DNA from: Maridesulfovibrio hydrothermalis AM13 = DSM 14728
GTDB lineage: Bacteria; Desulfobacterota; Desulfovibrionia; Desulfovibrionales; Desulfovibrionaceae
DNA length: 64,000 nucleotides
Assembly: GCF_000331025.1 (NCBI RefSeq)
Contig: NC_020055.1
Coordinates: forward strand, 3,381,370 to 3,445,369
Direction of reading: 5' to 3'
How positions within the stretch are numbered: position 1 is the stretch's first letter; each line of letters opens with the position of its first letter. The position numbers were made by a program, and so were the translations under genes. This document shows positions 42,150 through 49,712 of the stretch, in pieces. Below the pieces are notes generated by a model. It saw only the letters and a program-made list of their open reading frames with translations. It did no database searches and was not told the DNA's origin.

Positions 42150-42188
42150 GAAGAGCGCAACCCCATTTTACCGGGGTTTGCGCTCTTC
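42150..42188 (-). terminator. Attenuator or processing hairpin between rplL and rpoB
   Basis: GAAGAGCGC (42180-42188 on the minus strand) pairs with its complement at 42150-42158, extended by AA/TT and CCCC/GGGG with one bulged base. No T-run follows, so partial termination or RNase III cleavage, as in Escherichia coli, fits better than full termination. Confidence 0.55.
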
Positions 42189-42213
42189 AGCTTTATCGGT
42201 AATTTTGCTTAAA

Positions 42214-42597
42214 TTACTTCATTTCAGCGTCAGCACCGGCTTCAGTAAGCTGCTTGAGAGCTTCTTCTGCTTCTGCTTTGTCAACGCCTTCTTTGATAGC
42301 TGCGGGAGCTTCATCAACTTTGCCTTTAGCTTCTTTCAGGCCAAGACCTGTCAGTGCGCGAACAGCTTTGATTACAGCAATTTTATTGCCGCCAGCACCC
42401 TTAAGGATGACGTCAAATTCAGTCTGCTCTTCAGCAGCTGCACCAGCTTCTGCACCAGGCATTGCTGCTACTGCTGCAACAGGAGCTGCTGCGGATACGC
42501 CGAACTTCTCTTCCAGTTCTTTGATGAACTCGGAAAGTTCGAGAACGGTCATACTGGAAATAAACTCTACTACCTGATCTTTAGTGATATCTGCCAT
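42214..42597 (-). CDS. rplL: 50S ribosomal protein L7/L12
   Basis: 127 residues. An N-terminal dimer domain, an Ala-rich hinge ([22 protein letters not shown]) and the C-terminal factor-binding domain ([32 protein letters not shown]). It forms the stalk with L10, encoded just upstream. Confidence 0.98.
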   Translation of the reverse strand: MADITKDQVVEFISSMTVLELSEFIKELEEKFGVSAAAPVAAVAAMPGAEAGAAAEEQTEFDVILKGAGGNKIAVIKAVRALTGLGLKEAKGKVDEAPAAIKEGVDKAEAEEALKQLTEAGADAEMK

Positions 42598-42642
42598 GGA
42601 AATTTCCTCCTGGGAATTCTTTGAGTTGCCTTGACTTGGCTA

Positions 42643-43164
42643 TTATGCAGCTTCTTTCTGATCTTTCACTGCGGAAAGAACGTTCAGAAGGCCGCGAGGT
42701 ACATTTGCGAGCAAGCTCACAAAGTTGGTAGGCACAGCGTTCATTGTGCCAAGAGTCATGCCTAAGAGCTGTTCCTTGCTCGGGAGCTTGGAAAGCGCTT
42801 TTACGCCATCATTGTCAAGATACTTGCCCTCAAGGGATGCATAACGCATTTCAAAAGTCTTACTTTCTTTTGCGAATTCAGCAACTGCTTTTGCAGCTGC
42901 AACCGGATCATCATATCCAATTACAATTGCACAGTTTTCCTTGAATTTATCGGCGAGGATACCGTGATCGGTACCATCAAAAGCCAACCGGGCCAGAGTG
43001 TTCTTGACTACTTGGCAATCGACACCGACATCTCTAAGGTTAGCGCGGAGCTGAGTAAACTCTTCCACGCCAAGGCCTTTGAAGTCGGTAACGATGGCAA
43101 TGCTCGCCCTTTCAGCTTTTTCTCTAAGCTGCTCAATAATCTGGGCTTTTTCTTGCCTGTTCAC
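42643..43164 (-). CDS. rplJ: 50S ribosomal protein L10
   Basis: I take the GTG at 43164, 7 nt after AGGAG, giving 173 residues (NRQEKAQIIEQLREK...). The open frame to 43203 runs back through the leader structure and has no ribosome site. FKGLGVEEFTQLRANLRDVGVDCQVVKNTLARLA is diagnostic. L10 holds the L12 stalk and usually represses its own mRNA; a fitting leader structure lies at 43191-43248. Confidence 0.95.
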   Translation of the reverse strand: MNRQEKAQIIEQLREKAERASIAIVTDFKGLGVEEFTQLRANLRDVGVDCQVVKNTLARLAFDGTDHGILADKFKENCAIVIGYDDPVAAAKAVAEFAKESKTFEMRYASLEGKYLDNDGVKALSKLPSKEQLLGMTLGTMNAVPTNFVSLLANVPRGLLNVLSAVKDQKEAA

Positions 43165-43190
43165 CTTAACACTCCTAATGATTTGACCCG

Positions 43191-43248
43191 GAAAGCAAGT
43201 CAAAGTGTTGTCTCAACAGGAAATTAAGGGACCATCCCACCTGCTTTC
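43191..43248 (-). promoter_or_regulatory. L10-leader-like three-way RNA structure upstream of rplJ
   Basis: On the minus strand GAAAGCAGGT (43239-43248) pairs with ACTTGCTTTC (43191-43200), enclosing two hairpins: GGGA-TGG-TCCC (43228-43238) and GTTG-AGA-CAAC (43207-43217). A closed multi-branch stem just before rplJ is the usual shape of L10 autoregulatory leaders. Confidence 0.6.
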
Positions 43249-43278
43249 TTCGACTAAACTTCCCGTGTATTTATACAC

Positions 43279-43301
43279 CAAAAGCCGCTCTTAGGCGGCT
43301 C
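43279..43301 (-). terminator. Attenuator-like hairpin between rplA and rplJ
   Basis: A 6-bp stem AGCCGC/GCGGCT with a 6-nt loop and four T residues on the minus strand. It probably reduces readthrough from rplK-rplA into rplJ-rplL. Confidence 0.5.
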
Positions 43302-43315
43302 CTGATGATTTAGGA

Positions 43316-44020
43316 CTAGGACTCTGAATACTTTCTTGCAGCCAAAGGATCAACTTTGAAGCCGGGTCCCATAGTGGTAGCTATGGAAACAGCCTTCATG
43401 TAAGTTCCTTTTGCAGAAGAAGGTTTCATTTTATAAATTGTTTCCATCAGTAATTTAAGGTTCTCAAGGAGCTTTTCAGCACCGAAAGAAACTTTACCGA
43501 CAGGAGCGTGAAGAACACCGGCCTTATCGACCTTGAATTCTACGCGTCCAGCTTTAACTTCACTAACAGCTTTAGCCACATCAAAAGTAACGGTGCCGGT
43601 TTTAGCGTTAGGCATCAGACCGCGAGGTCCGAGAACTCTACCGATCTGACCGACTTTAGCCATCATATCAGGAGTTGCAATGGCTTTATCAAAGTCAAGC
43701 CAGCCTTCTTTAACCTTAGCTACCAAATCATCGCCGCCGACAAAGTCAGCGCCTGCTTCTTTGGCTTCCGCTTCTTTTTCCCCGCTTACAAAGCAAGCTA
43801 CTCTAACTTCTTTACCAAGACCGTTGGGCAGAGTTACTGCACCGCGGATCATCTGGTCAGAGTATTTAGGGTCGACGCCAAGGTTGATGGCAACATCAAC
43901 AGTTTCGTCGAATTTGGCATATGCCTTCTCAACCGCAGATTTAACTGCATCTTCAACGGTCAGACCGATGAGTTCAGCACCTTCGGTTGCTTTTCTGTAA
44001 TTTTTTCCGTGCTTAGGCAT
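43316..44020 (-). CDS. rplA: 50S ribosomal protein L1
   Basis: 234 residues. [52 protein letters not shown] and [20 protein letters not shown] are typical. It forms the L1 stalk at the E site and in many bacteria represses rplK-rplA. It follows rplK after 16 bp. Confidence 0.98.
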   Translation of the reverse strand: MPKHGKNYRKATEGAELIGLTVEDAVKSAVEKAYAKFDETVDVAINLGVDPKYSDQMIRGAVTLPNGLGKEVRVACFVSGEKEAEAKEAGADFVGGDDLVAKVKEGWLDFDKAIATPDMMAKVGQIGRVLGPRGLMPNAKTGTVTFDVAKAVSEVKAGRVEFKVDKAGVLHAPVGKVSFGAEKLLENLKLLMETIYKMKPSSAKGTYMKAVSIATTMGPGFKVDPLAARKYSES

Positions 44021-44036
44021 GATCTATTCCCCTTAC

Positions 44037-44462
44037 CTAGTCTGTGACTTCAATGCCCATACTGCGGGCTGTTCCCATGATGGATTTCATGGCAGCTTCA
44101 GTATCGGCAGCGGTCAGGTCAGGAGACTTAAGCTTGGCAATTTCTTCAACCTGAGCTTTGGTAACCTTGCCGACCTTGTTCTTATTAGGCTCACCGGAAC
44201 CTTTTGCAAGCTTTGCAGCCTTAAGCAAAAGAGTGGATGCCGGAGGAGTCTTGGTAATGAAGGAAAAGGACCTGTCTTGGTAAACAGTGATGATCACCGG
44301 AATGATCATGCCCTTCTGGTCCTGCGTTTTAGCGTTAAACGCTTTGCAGAATTCCATTATATTAACACCATGCTGACCTAGCGCAGGTCCGACCGGAGGG
44401 GACGGATTGGCTGAGCCAGCAGGGATCTGAAGCTTAATTTTGCCTATTTCTTTCTTGGCCAT
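44037..44462 (-). CDS. rplK: 50S ribosomal protein L11
   Basis: 141 residues. [35 protein letters not shown] and [19 protein letters not shown] identify it. It lies in the GTPase-associated centre with L10/L12. A hairpin lies between nusG and this gene. Confidence 0.98.
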   Translation of the reverse strand: MAKKEIGKIKLQIPAGSANPSPPVGPALGQHGVNIMEFCKAFNAKTQDQKGMIIPVIITVYQDRSFSFITKTPPASTLLLKAAKLAKGSGEPNKNKVGKVTKAQVEEIAKLKSPDLTAADTEAAMKSIMGTARSMGIEVTD

Positions 44463-44486
44463 CGCTTTATGTCCTATATAAAAATT

Positions 44487-44504
44487 CAGTGAGGATTCTC
44501 ACTG
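44487..44504 (-). repeat. Perfect hairpin between nusG and rplK
   Basis: CAGTGAG and CTCACTG form a perfect 7-bp stem with a 4-nt loop. On the minus strand AA-TTTTT follows, so it may be a weak terminator or attenuator. Confidence 0.5.
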
Positions 44505-44536
44505 TCGGAAATGAATATGCAGCAGTGCGGTCAGGA

Positions 44537-45097
44537 CTACCCTTTGGTAACCTGCACGAAGTCAAGTTCAACGGGGGTCTGGCGGCCGAAAATGGAGACT
44601 GACACCCGTAGCTTGCCCTTATCGTAGTTGACATCTTCAACAATGCCGTTGAAACCACTAAAAGGTCCGTCAATGACCCTGACATCATCGCCACGGTCAA
44701 AGTTGAACTTAGGTCTCGGCTGTTCCTGACGGTCTTCCATCAGGCTCAGGATCTTGGCGGCTTCGCTGTCGCGCATTGGAGTCGGGCGGTTCTTGCCACC
44801 GATAAATCCGGTAACACGAGGAATAGACTGGATGAGATGCCATGATTCATCCTCCATGATCATTTTGATCATGACATAACCAGGATAAAATTTCCTGGTA
44901 GATGTTCTTTTTTCCCCTTTAACCAACTCGACAACTTTTTCCGTGGGAACGACTACTTCTTCGATCAGTTCTTTGTCCTGACCAGTTCTCATCATTTCAC
45001 GGACAGTCTGCTCAACCCGCTGTTCAAACCCTGAATAGGTATGAACAATAAACCAGCGGGCCTTCTTTCCCTGAGGTTTTTCAGCGTCTTCGATCAT
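44537..45097 (-). CDS. nusG: Transcription termination/antitermination factor NusG
   Basis: 186 residues. The NGN domain has ARWFIVHTYSGFEQRVEQ and KFYPGYVMIKM, and the C-terminal KOW domain has GDDVRVIDGPFSGFNGIVEDV and QVTKG. It binds polymerase and links it to Rho or S10. It is 26 bp downstream of secE. Confidence 0.98.
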   Translation of the reverse strand: MIEDAEKPQGKKARWFIVHTYSGFEQRVEQTVREMMRTGQDKELIEEVVVPTEKVVELVKGEKRTSTRKFYPGYVMIKMIMEDESWHLIQSIPRVTGFIGGKNRPTPMRDSEAAKILSLMEDRQEQPRPKFNFDRGDDVRVIDGPFSGFNGIVEDVNYDKGKLRVSVSIFGRQTPVELDFVQVTKG

Positions 45098-45123
45098 GGA
45101 GCTTTTTCCTTATTATGCGTTGA

Positions 45124-45378
45124 TTAAGACAGGACAGTCTCAACAAGCTTGCTGAGACCCATGTCAACAACACCCAGAAAAAGCGACATGACTACGACAA
45201 GAACCAAGACGGCGGTACAGGTCTGTATAGTCTCTTTCTGAGTAGGCCATACGACCTTCTTTATCTCGACCTTTGACTGTTCGAGGAATTCGGTAAACTC
45301 TTTGAATTTACCGCCTGCTCCCTGAGGTTCAGCTTTGGTCTGCTGAGCTCCCGCACCTTTATTTTTTTTCTTGGCCAT
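45124..45378 (-). CDS. secE: Preprotein translocase subunit SecE
   Basis: 84 residues from the ATG at 45378, which follows GGGAA. A TTG four codons earlier is not needed. It has a basic N-terminus, the amphipathic FLEQSKVEIKKVVWPTQKET motif and one transmembrane helix (about 55-77, VLVLVVVMSLFLGVV), as in single-helix SecE. It pairs with SecY and sits between tRNA-Trp and nusG, the standard place. Confidence 0.96.
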   Translation of the reverse strand: MAKKKNKGAGAQQTKAEPQGAGGKFKEFTEFLEQSKVEIKKVVWPTQKETIQTCTAVLVLVVVMSLFLGVVDMGLSKLVETVLS

Positions 45379-45398
45379 ATTGATTCCCAAAAATGAAG

Positions 45399-45475
45399 TG
45401 GCAGGCCAGGAGGGATTCGAACCCCCAGCATTCGGTTTTGGAGACCGACGTTCTAGCCGTTGGAACTACTGGCCT
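45399..45475 (-). tRNA. trnW: tRNA-Trp (anticodon CCA)
   Basis: Acceptor AGGCCAG/CTGGCCT, discriminator G and encoded CCA end. The anticodon loop CTCCAAA sits on stem TCGGT/ACCGA. It lies between rpmG and secE. Confidence 0.97.
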
Positions 45476-45490
45476 GCGTATTTATAGAAA

Positions 45491-45640
45491 CTACTTGTTT
45501 TCTCTATGAAGGGTATGCTTCTTATCGAAAGGGCAATACTTCTTCAGTTCGATACGACCTGTAGTGTTCTTCTTGTTCTTCATCGTCGAATAGTTACGAC
45601 GCTTACACTCGGTGCACTGCATCTGGACTTTGACACGCAT
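45491..45640 (-). CDS. rpmG: 50S ribosomal protein L33
   Basis: 49 residues: [21 protein letters not shown], then [18 protein letters not shown]. Cys9, Cys12 and Cys36 are present, but the fourth zinc position (39) is Asp instead of Cys, so metal binding is doubtful or uses the nearby His. The start is 3 bp after the tuf stop codon. I recall a similar CPxD form in Desulfovibrio. Confidence 0.96.
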   Translation of the reverse strand: MRVKVQMQCTECKRRNYSTMKNKKNTTGRIELKKYCPFDKKHTLHRENK

Positions 45641-45643
45641 GTC

Positions 45644-46837
45644 TTACTCCATGATCTCAGTTACAACTCCTGCGCCAACGGTACGACCACCTTCGCGAAT
45701 AGCGAAGCGGAGGCCAGTATCCATAGCAATGGGGTTGATCATTTCAACGTTGAAAGTTGCGTTATCACCAGGCATAACCATTTCAACGCCTTCATCGAGA
45801 GTAACGACACCGGTGATGTCAGTTGTACGGAAGTAGAACTGAGGACGGTAGCCGGAGAAGAAAGGAGTGTGACGTCCGCCTTCATCTTTATTAAGGACAT
45901 AGACTTCAGCTTTAAACTTGGTGTGAGGCAGAATGGAGTTAGGAGCAGCAAGCACCTGTCCACGTTCAACATCTTCACGTTTTACACCGCGAAGGAGAAC
46001 ACCTACATTGTCACCGGCCTGCCCCTGATCGAGGAGCTTGCGGAACATTTCAACACCAGTACAAGTAGTCTTTACTGTGTCTTTGATACCAACGATTTCA
46101 ACTTCTTCACCAACTTTTACGATACCGCGCTCAACACGACCGGTAACAACGGTACCACGACCGGAGATGGAGAAAACATCTTCGATAGGCATGAGGAAAG
46201 GTCTGTCGATGTCGCGCTCTGGCTCTTCAATGTAAGAGTCACAAGCTGCGAGGAGTTCGAGGATGGGCTTAGCGTCATCGCTGGTAACATCGTCGGTTTC
46301 CAGAGCTTTAAGAGCAGAACCCATGATAACCGGAAGGTCATCACCTGGGAATTCGTATGTAGAAAGAAGTTCGCGAACTTCCATTTCAACGAGTTCAAGC
46401 AGTTCTTCGTCATCAACCATATCGCATTTGTTCATGAAAACAACTACGAAAGGTACGCCAACCTGACGAGCGAGCAGGATGTGCTCACGAGTCTGAGGCA
46501 TAGGACCGTCAGTAGCAGCAACAACGAGGATTGCGCCGTCCATCTGAGCTGCACCAGTAATCATATTCTTGATGTAGTCAGCGTGACCAGGGCAGTCAAC
46601 GTGTGCGTAGTGACGATTTTCAGTTTCGTATTCTACGTGAGCGGTAGCAATTGTGATGCCGCGCTCTTTTTCTTCAGGTGCTTTGTCGATTTCGTCGAAT
46701 GCGACGTATTCGCCATTACCTGCGAGACCAGCAATCTTGGTGATTGCAGCGGTCAGAGTAGTTTTACCATGGTCAATGTGACCGATGGTACCGATATTAA
46801 CATGAGGCTTTCCGCGTTCGAATTTAGCTTTACCCAT
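45644..46837 (-). CDS. tuf: Elongation factor Tu
   Basis: 397 residues from the ATG at 46837, after GGGGGAC. G1 [15 protein letters not shown]3 [22 protein letters not shown]4 NKCDMVDD and switch region [14 protein letters not shown] are clear. It delivers aminoacyl-tRNA to the ribosome. It follows four tRNA genes and is followed directly by rpmG. A second tuf copy is not in this window. Confidence 0.98.
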   Translation of the reverse strand: MGKAKFERGKPHVNIGTIGHIDHGKTTLTAAITKIAGLAGNGEYVAFDEIDKAPEEKERGITIATAHVEYETENRHYAHVDCPGHADYIKNMITGAAQMDGAILVVAATDGPMPQTREHILLARQVGVPFVVVFMNKCDMVDDEELLELVEMEVRELLSTYEFPGDDLPVIMGSALKALETDDVTSDDAKPILELLAACDSYIEEPERDIDRPFLMPIEDVFSISGRGTVVTGRVERGIVKVGEEVEIVGIKDTVKTTCTGVEMFRKLLDQGQAGDNVGVLLRGVKREDVERGQVLAAPNSILPHTKFKAEVYVLNKDEGGRHTPFFSGYRPQFYFRTTDITGVVTLDEGVEMVMPGDNATFNVEMINPIAMDTGLRFAIREGGRTVGAGVVTEIME

Positions 46838-46907
46838 GATAAGTCCCCCTAAATTTTTTTTCAGCAACGTGCTGATTTAAAGCGTTCAAAGGTCATTGAC
46901 AAATGTA

Positions 46908-46983
<76 letters not shown>

Positions 46984-47024
46984 TTTTTATTAAACGCGCA
47001 GGCTGGACTAGGGTTAGTTCAGAA

Positions 47025-47100
47025 TGGAGCGGGAAACGAGATTCGAACTCGCAACCCTCAGCTTGGAAGGCTGATGCTCTAGCCGTTGAGCTATTCCCGC
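47025..47100 (-). tRNA. trnG: tRNA-Gly (anticodon TCC)
   Basis: 76 nt including encoded CCA. Acceptor GCGGGAA/TTCCCGC, anticodon stem TCAGC/GCTGA with loop CTTCCAA. Confidence 0.97.
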
Positions 47101-47162
47101 TCTTCTAATGTCCGTAGTTACACAACAGGTTGCCCCGTCTCCTACAGCGCGATTATCAAAAG

Positions 47163-47247
47163 TGGTGGTGGGGGGAGGATTCGAACCTCCGAAGGCGTTG
47201 CCGACAGATTTACAGTCTGTTCCCTTTGGCCACTCGGGAACCCCACC
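47163..47247 (-). tRNA. trnY: tRNA-Tyr (anticodon GTA)
   Basis: 85 nt with a long variable arm, encoded CCA, acceptor GGTGGGG/CCCCACC, and anticodon loop containing GTA between CAGA and TCTG. Confidence 0.97.
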
Positions 47248-47270
47248 ACTATGTATGTTACTATTCAGAA

Positions 47271-47346
47271 TGGAGCTGGCGATGGGACTTGAACCCGCAA
47301 CCTGCTGATTACAAATCAGCTGCTCTACCAATTGAGCTACGCCAGC
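47271..47346 (-). tRNA. trnT: tRNA-Thr (anticodon TGT)
   Basis: 76 nt including encoded CCA. Acceptor GCTGGCG/CGCCAGC, anticodon stem GCTGA/TCAGC with loop TTTGTAA. First gene of the tRNA-tuf unit. Confidence 0.97.
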
Positions 47347-47664
47347 CCTTCTGAGCGATTCGTTCTACAGAGAATGTTTTCAAATTGCAAGTACTTTTTG
47401 AAGATTTTCTTCAAGTTAATTCCTGCCTGAAAACTCCGTGGAACGTGTGTTTCGCCGAAGCAACGAAGCGGGGTTTAAACGGGAAACGTCTAAGAAGTCA
47501 ACACCTTTTTGAAACTTTTTTTCTTTTTTACAGAAAAAAACATCTTCAAAATTGCCTTTAACGCAGGCAGCCTTTGACTTTACGGCCTTTTGGACGTAAT
47601 CCCCTTTTCCGCAACTTTTTTAGCATAACTCAAATCGAACCACAGCTATTTCAGGTATAACTAT
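47347..47664. other. Divergent intergenic region, tRNA-tuf unit and dus gene
   Basis: 318 bp without a gene. The minus strand has the tRNA promoter candidate at 47362-47390 and a further TTGACT about 105 bp upstream of it. The right end holds the AGGT ribosome site of the dus gene. Confidence 0.5.
47362..47390 (-). promoter_or_regulatory. Promoter candidate for the tRNA-Thr-Tyr-Gly-Thr-tuf unit
   Basis: TTGCAA (47385-47390), an exact 17-bp spacer and TAGAAC (47362-47367) on the minus strand. The predicted start is near 47354, only about 8 nt before the first tRNA. Confidence 0.6.
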
Positions 47665-48636
47665 ATGAAATTACTTCCCATAAGCCCGGATAAACCGTGG
47701 CTCGCACCTCTCGCAGGATACTCAGACCTGCCATTCCGTATGCTCTGCCGCAAACGCGGCTGCGCAGTTGCCTGCACTGAAATGGTCAGCGTTAAAGGTC
47801 TTAAGTTTGATGGTAAAGGCACAAAAGCTCTGCTCGCCACCTGTCCTGAAGACAGCCCACTTGTAGTTCAACTCTTCGGAGGTGAACCTCAAGATTATTC
47901 TGACACTATGCCTCAGCTAATAGATGAGGGCTACTCTTTTTTTGATCTAAACTCTGGCTGCCCTGTAAAAAAAGTATTGAAGACAGGCGGCGGCTCTGCT
48001 CTGCACCTAGATCCTGAGCGTCTGATTGAGACAGCTTCAGCGATGGTCAAAGTTGCAGGGGAAGGTAAAGTTGGAGTCAAAATAAGACTCGGCTTTATGA
48101 AGGACGAAGATAATTATCTTGAAATTGCTAAACGCCTAGAAGATATAGGGGCCGCCTGGATTACTATGCACCCCCGTTACGCTAAACAGATGTTTTCCGG
48201 TGAAGCTGACTGGTCAAAACTTGCCATATTGAAACAGAATATATCTATACCAGTAATAGGAAGCGGTGATCTTTTCACGGCAGAAGACGGTATTGAATGT
48301 ATTCGCCAGACTGGCATTGATGGAATTATGTTCGCCCGCGGAGCACTTTTCGATCCGGCGATCTTCAGCCGTTATCTTACATTGATTGACGCCTCTGCGT
48401 GTGCTGACCTTCCCGACTTTGACCTCGGCAAGACCATGGAGGAACATATTAATATGACCCGTGACTTTGACGGCAGTAACAGGTCATTTCGTAAAATACG
48501 CTCAATTCTCCCCCGTTACGCCAAGGGAATGGACGGCATCAGAGCTGTAAGAGCGCGCCTCTCCGCCTGTGAAGACTGGGCTGAACTGCTGAATGCTGCA
48601 CGCGAAGTTTCAACACTTACCCGTGAAAGATGTTGA
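47665..48636 (+). CDS. dus: tRNA-dihydrouridine synthase
   Basis: FMN enzyme that reduces uridines in the tRNA D-loop, 323 residues with a TIM barrel (LAPLAGYSDLPFRMLC). The catalytic cysteine is in NSGCPVKKVLKTGGGSAL. TMHPRYAKQMFSGEADWSKLA, GSGDLFTAEDG and MFARGALFDPAIF follow. It belongs to the DusB-like branch by sequence style. It is divergent from the tRNA genes, its likely substrates. Confidence 0.95.
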   Translation: MKLLPISPDKPWLAPLAGYSDLPFRMLCRKRGCAVACTEMVSVKGLKFDGKGTKALLATCPEDSPLVVQLFGGEPQDYSDTMPQLIDEGYSFFDLNSGCPVKKVLKTGGGSALHLDPERLIETASAMVKVAGEGKVGVKIRLGFMKDEDNYLEIAKRLEDIGAAWITMHPRYAKQMFSGEADWSKLAILKQNISIPVIGSGDLFTAEDGIECIRQTGIDGIMFARGALFDPAIFSRYLTLIDASACADLPDFDLGKTMEEHINMTRDFDGSNRSFRKIRSILPRYAKGMDGIRAVRARLSACEDWAELLNAAREVSTLTRERC

Positions 48637-48660
48637 TCACTTATTTTTTTTAAGCACTTA

Positions 48661-48690
48661 TTGACGATAAGCATGATTAAAGCTTAATAT
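48661..48690 (+). promoter_or_regulatory. Promoter candidate for the first cheV
   Basis: TTGACG at 48661-48666, an 18-bp spacer and TAATAT at 48685-48690, 49 bp before the ATG. Confidence 0.35.
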
Positions 48691-48738
48691 CCCTTTAGTA
48701 ATCAAACAATTCTATATAGACACATACCGGAGATTGAT

Positions 48739-49689
48739 ATGGCAGCCCAGACTGACATTTTGCTAGAAGCAGGCACCAACGAGCTTGAAATCGTTGAGTT
48801 CTGGCTTGAAGAAGAGCCTCGCGAGGAAGGCGAAGGTAATTACCGTGGATTCTACGGAGTCAACGTAGCCAAAGTGCTTGAAATCATCAGAATACCGGAT
48901 AAAATCACCAAGCTGCCTAAAGTTTCTCATCCAGCAATCATGGGAACATTCAACTTGCGCAATAAGGTAATCCCCCTTGTTGATCTGAGCCACTGGCTTA
49001 AAAAACCACGCGTAGAGACTGAACCTCCCAAAGTAATTGTCACTGAATTCAATAATGTATCATCTGCCTTTCTTGTTTCGGGCGTCACCCGCATTCACAG
49101 GATCAGCTGGGAAAAAGTTGAAGCTCCGTCCAACTATGTTTCTTCTTTGTCTGAAGATTCCATTACAGGTGTTGTAAAATTTGATGACCGAATTTCTTTG
49201 ATACTTGATCTTGAAAAAATCGTCGCAGAACTGAACCCGGACCTTGGACTTAAACTTGATGACTCTATCGACTGGGGGACTACTGCCGGTTATAAAGCCA
49301 TCATAGCAGACGATTCCACTCTGATCAGGGAAATGCTTTTCGAGCTTATGACCAAGGCCAAATTTCTGGTTGAAATGGCCAATACAGGCCGTGACTGCTG
49401 GGAGAAACTGCTTGATCTTAAACGCAAGTCCATAGAAGAGAACAAGCCCATCACCGAATTTATCAATGTGGTCATCTCTGATATTGAAATGCCGGTCATG
49501 GACGGTCACAACCTGACTGTTCGCATCAAAAATGACCCTGTGCTGCAACAGCTTCCTGTGATTCTATTCTCTTCCATCATTACCGACAAACTGCGTCATA
49601 AAGGCGAATCTGTCGGAGCAGACGACCAAATATCCAAACCGGAAGTGACTGAACTGGCCAAAAGAGCTATTGCATTGATTGAAAAATAG
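48739..49689 (+). CDS. cheV: Chemotaxis coupling protein CheV (CheW-receiver fusion)
   Basis: 316 residues. Residues about 15-165 form a CheW domain (GVNVAKVLEIIRIPD, MGTFNLRNKVIPLVDLSHWL). From about 186 there is a receiver domain with acidic pair Asp191/Asp192, phosphoacceptor Asp248 in VVISDIEMPVMDG, and a C-terminal SKPE lysine. CheV couples receptors to CheA, and phosphorylation may tune adaptation. A paralogue with the same layout lies at 54604. It is followed after 23 bp by the ClC gene. Confidence 0.94.
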   Translation: MAAQTDILLEAGTNELEIVEFWLEEEPREEGEGNYRGFYGVNVAKVLEIIRIPDKITKLPKVSHPAIMGTFNLRNKVIPLVDLSHWLKKPRVETEPPKVIVTEFNNVSSAFLVSGVTRIHRISWEKVEAPSNYVSSLSEDSITGVVKFDDRISLILDLEKIVAELNPDLGLKLDDSIDWGTTAGYKAIIADDSTLIREMLFELMTKAKFLVEMANTGRDCWEKLLDLKRKSIEENKPITEFINVVISDIEMPVMDGHNLTVRIKNDPVLQQLPVILFSSIITDKLRHKGESVGADDQISKPEVTELAKRAIALIEK

Positions 49690-49712
49690 CCTGCGCCGAC
49701 ATCAGCCAAACC

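Larger units (their letters stand above)
41913..42213. other. rplL-rpoB intergenic region
   Basis: 301 bp without a gene. On the minus strand it has a long hairpin 25 bp after rplL and then a promoter candidate for rpoB, leaving a leader of about 190 nt. Confidence 0.6.

Noticed and set aside
45506-46852. A 448-residue open frame on the plus strand opposite tuf
   Set aside because: It is the antisense of a highly biased, conserved gene, has no ribosome site and no recognisable protein features.
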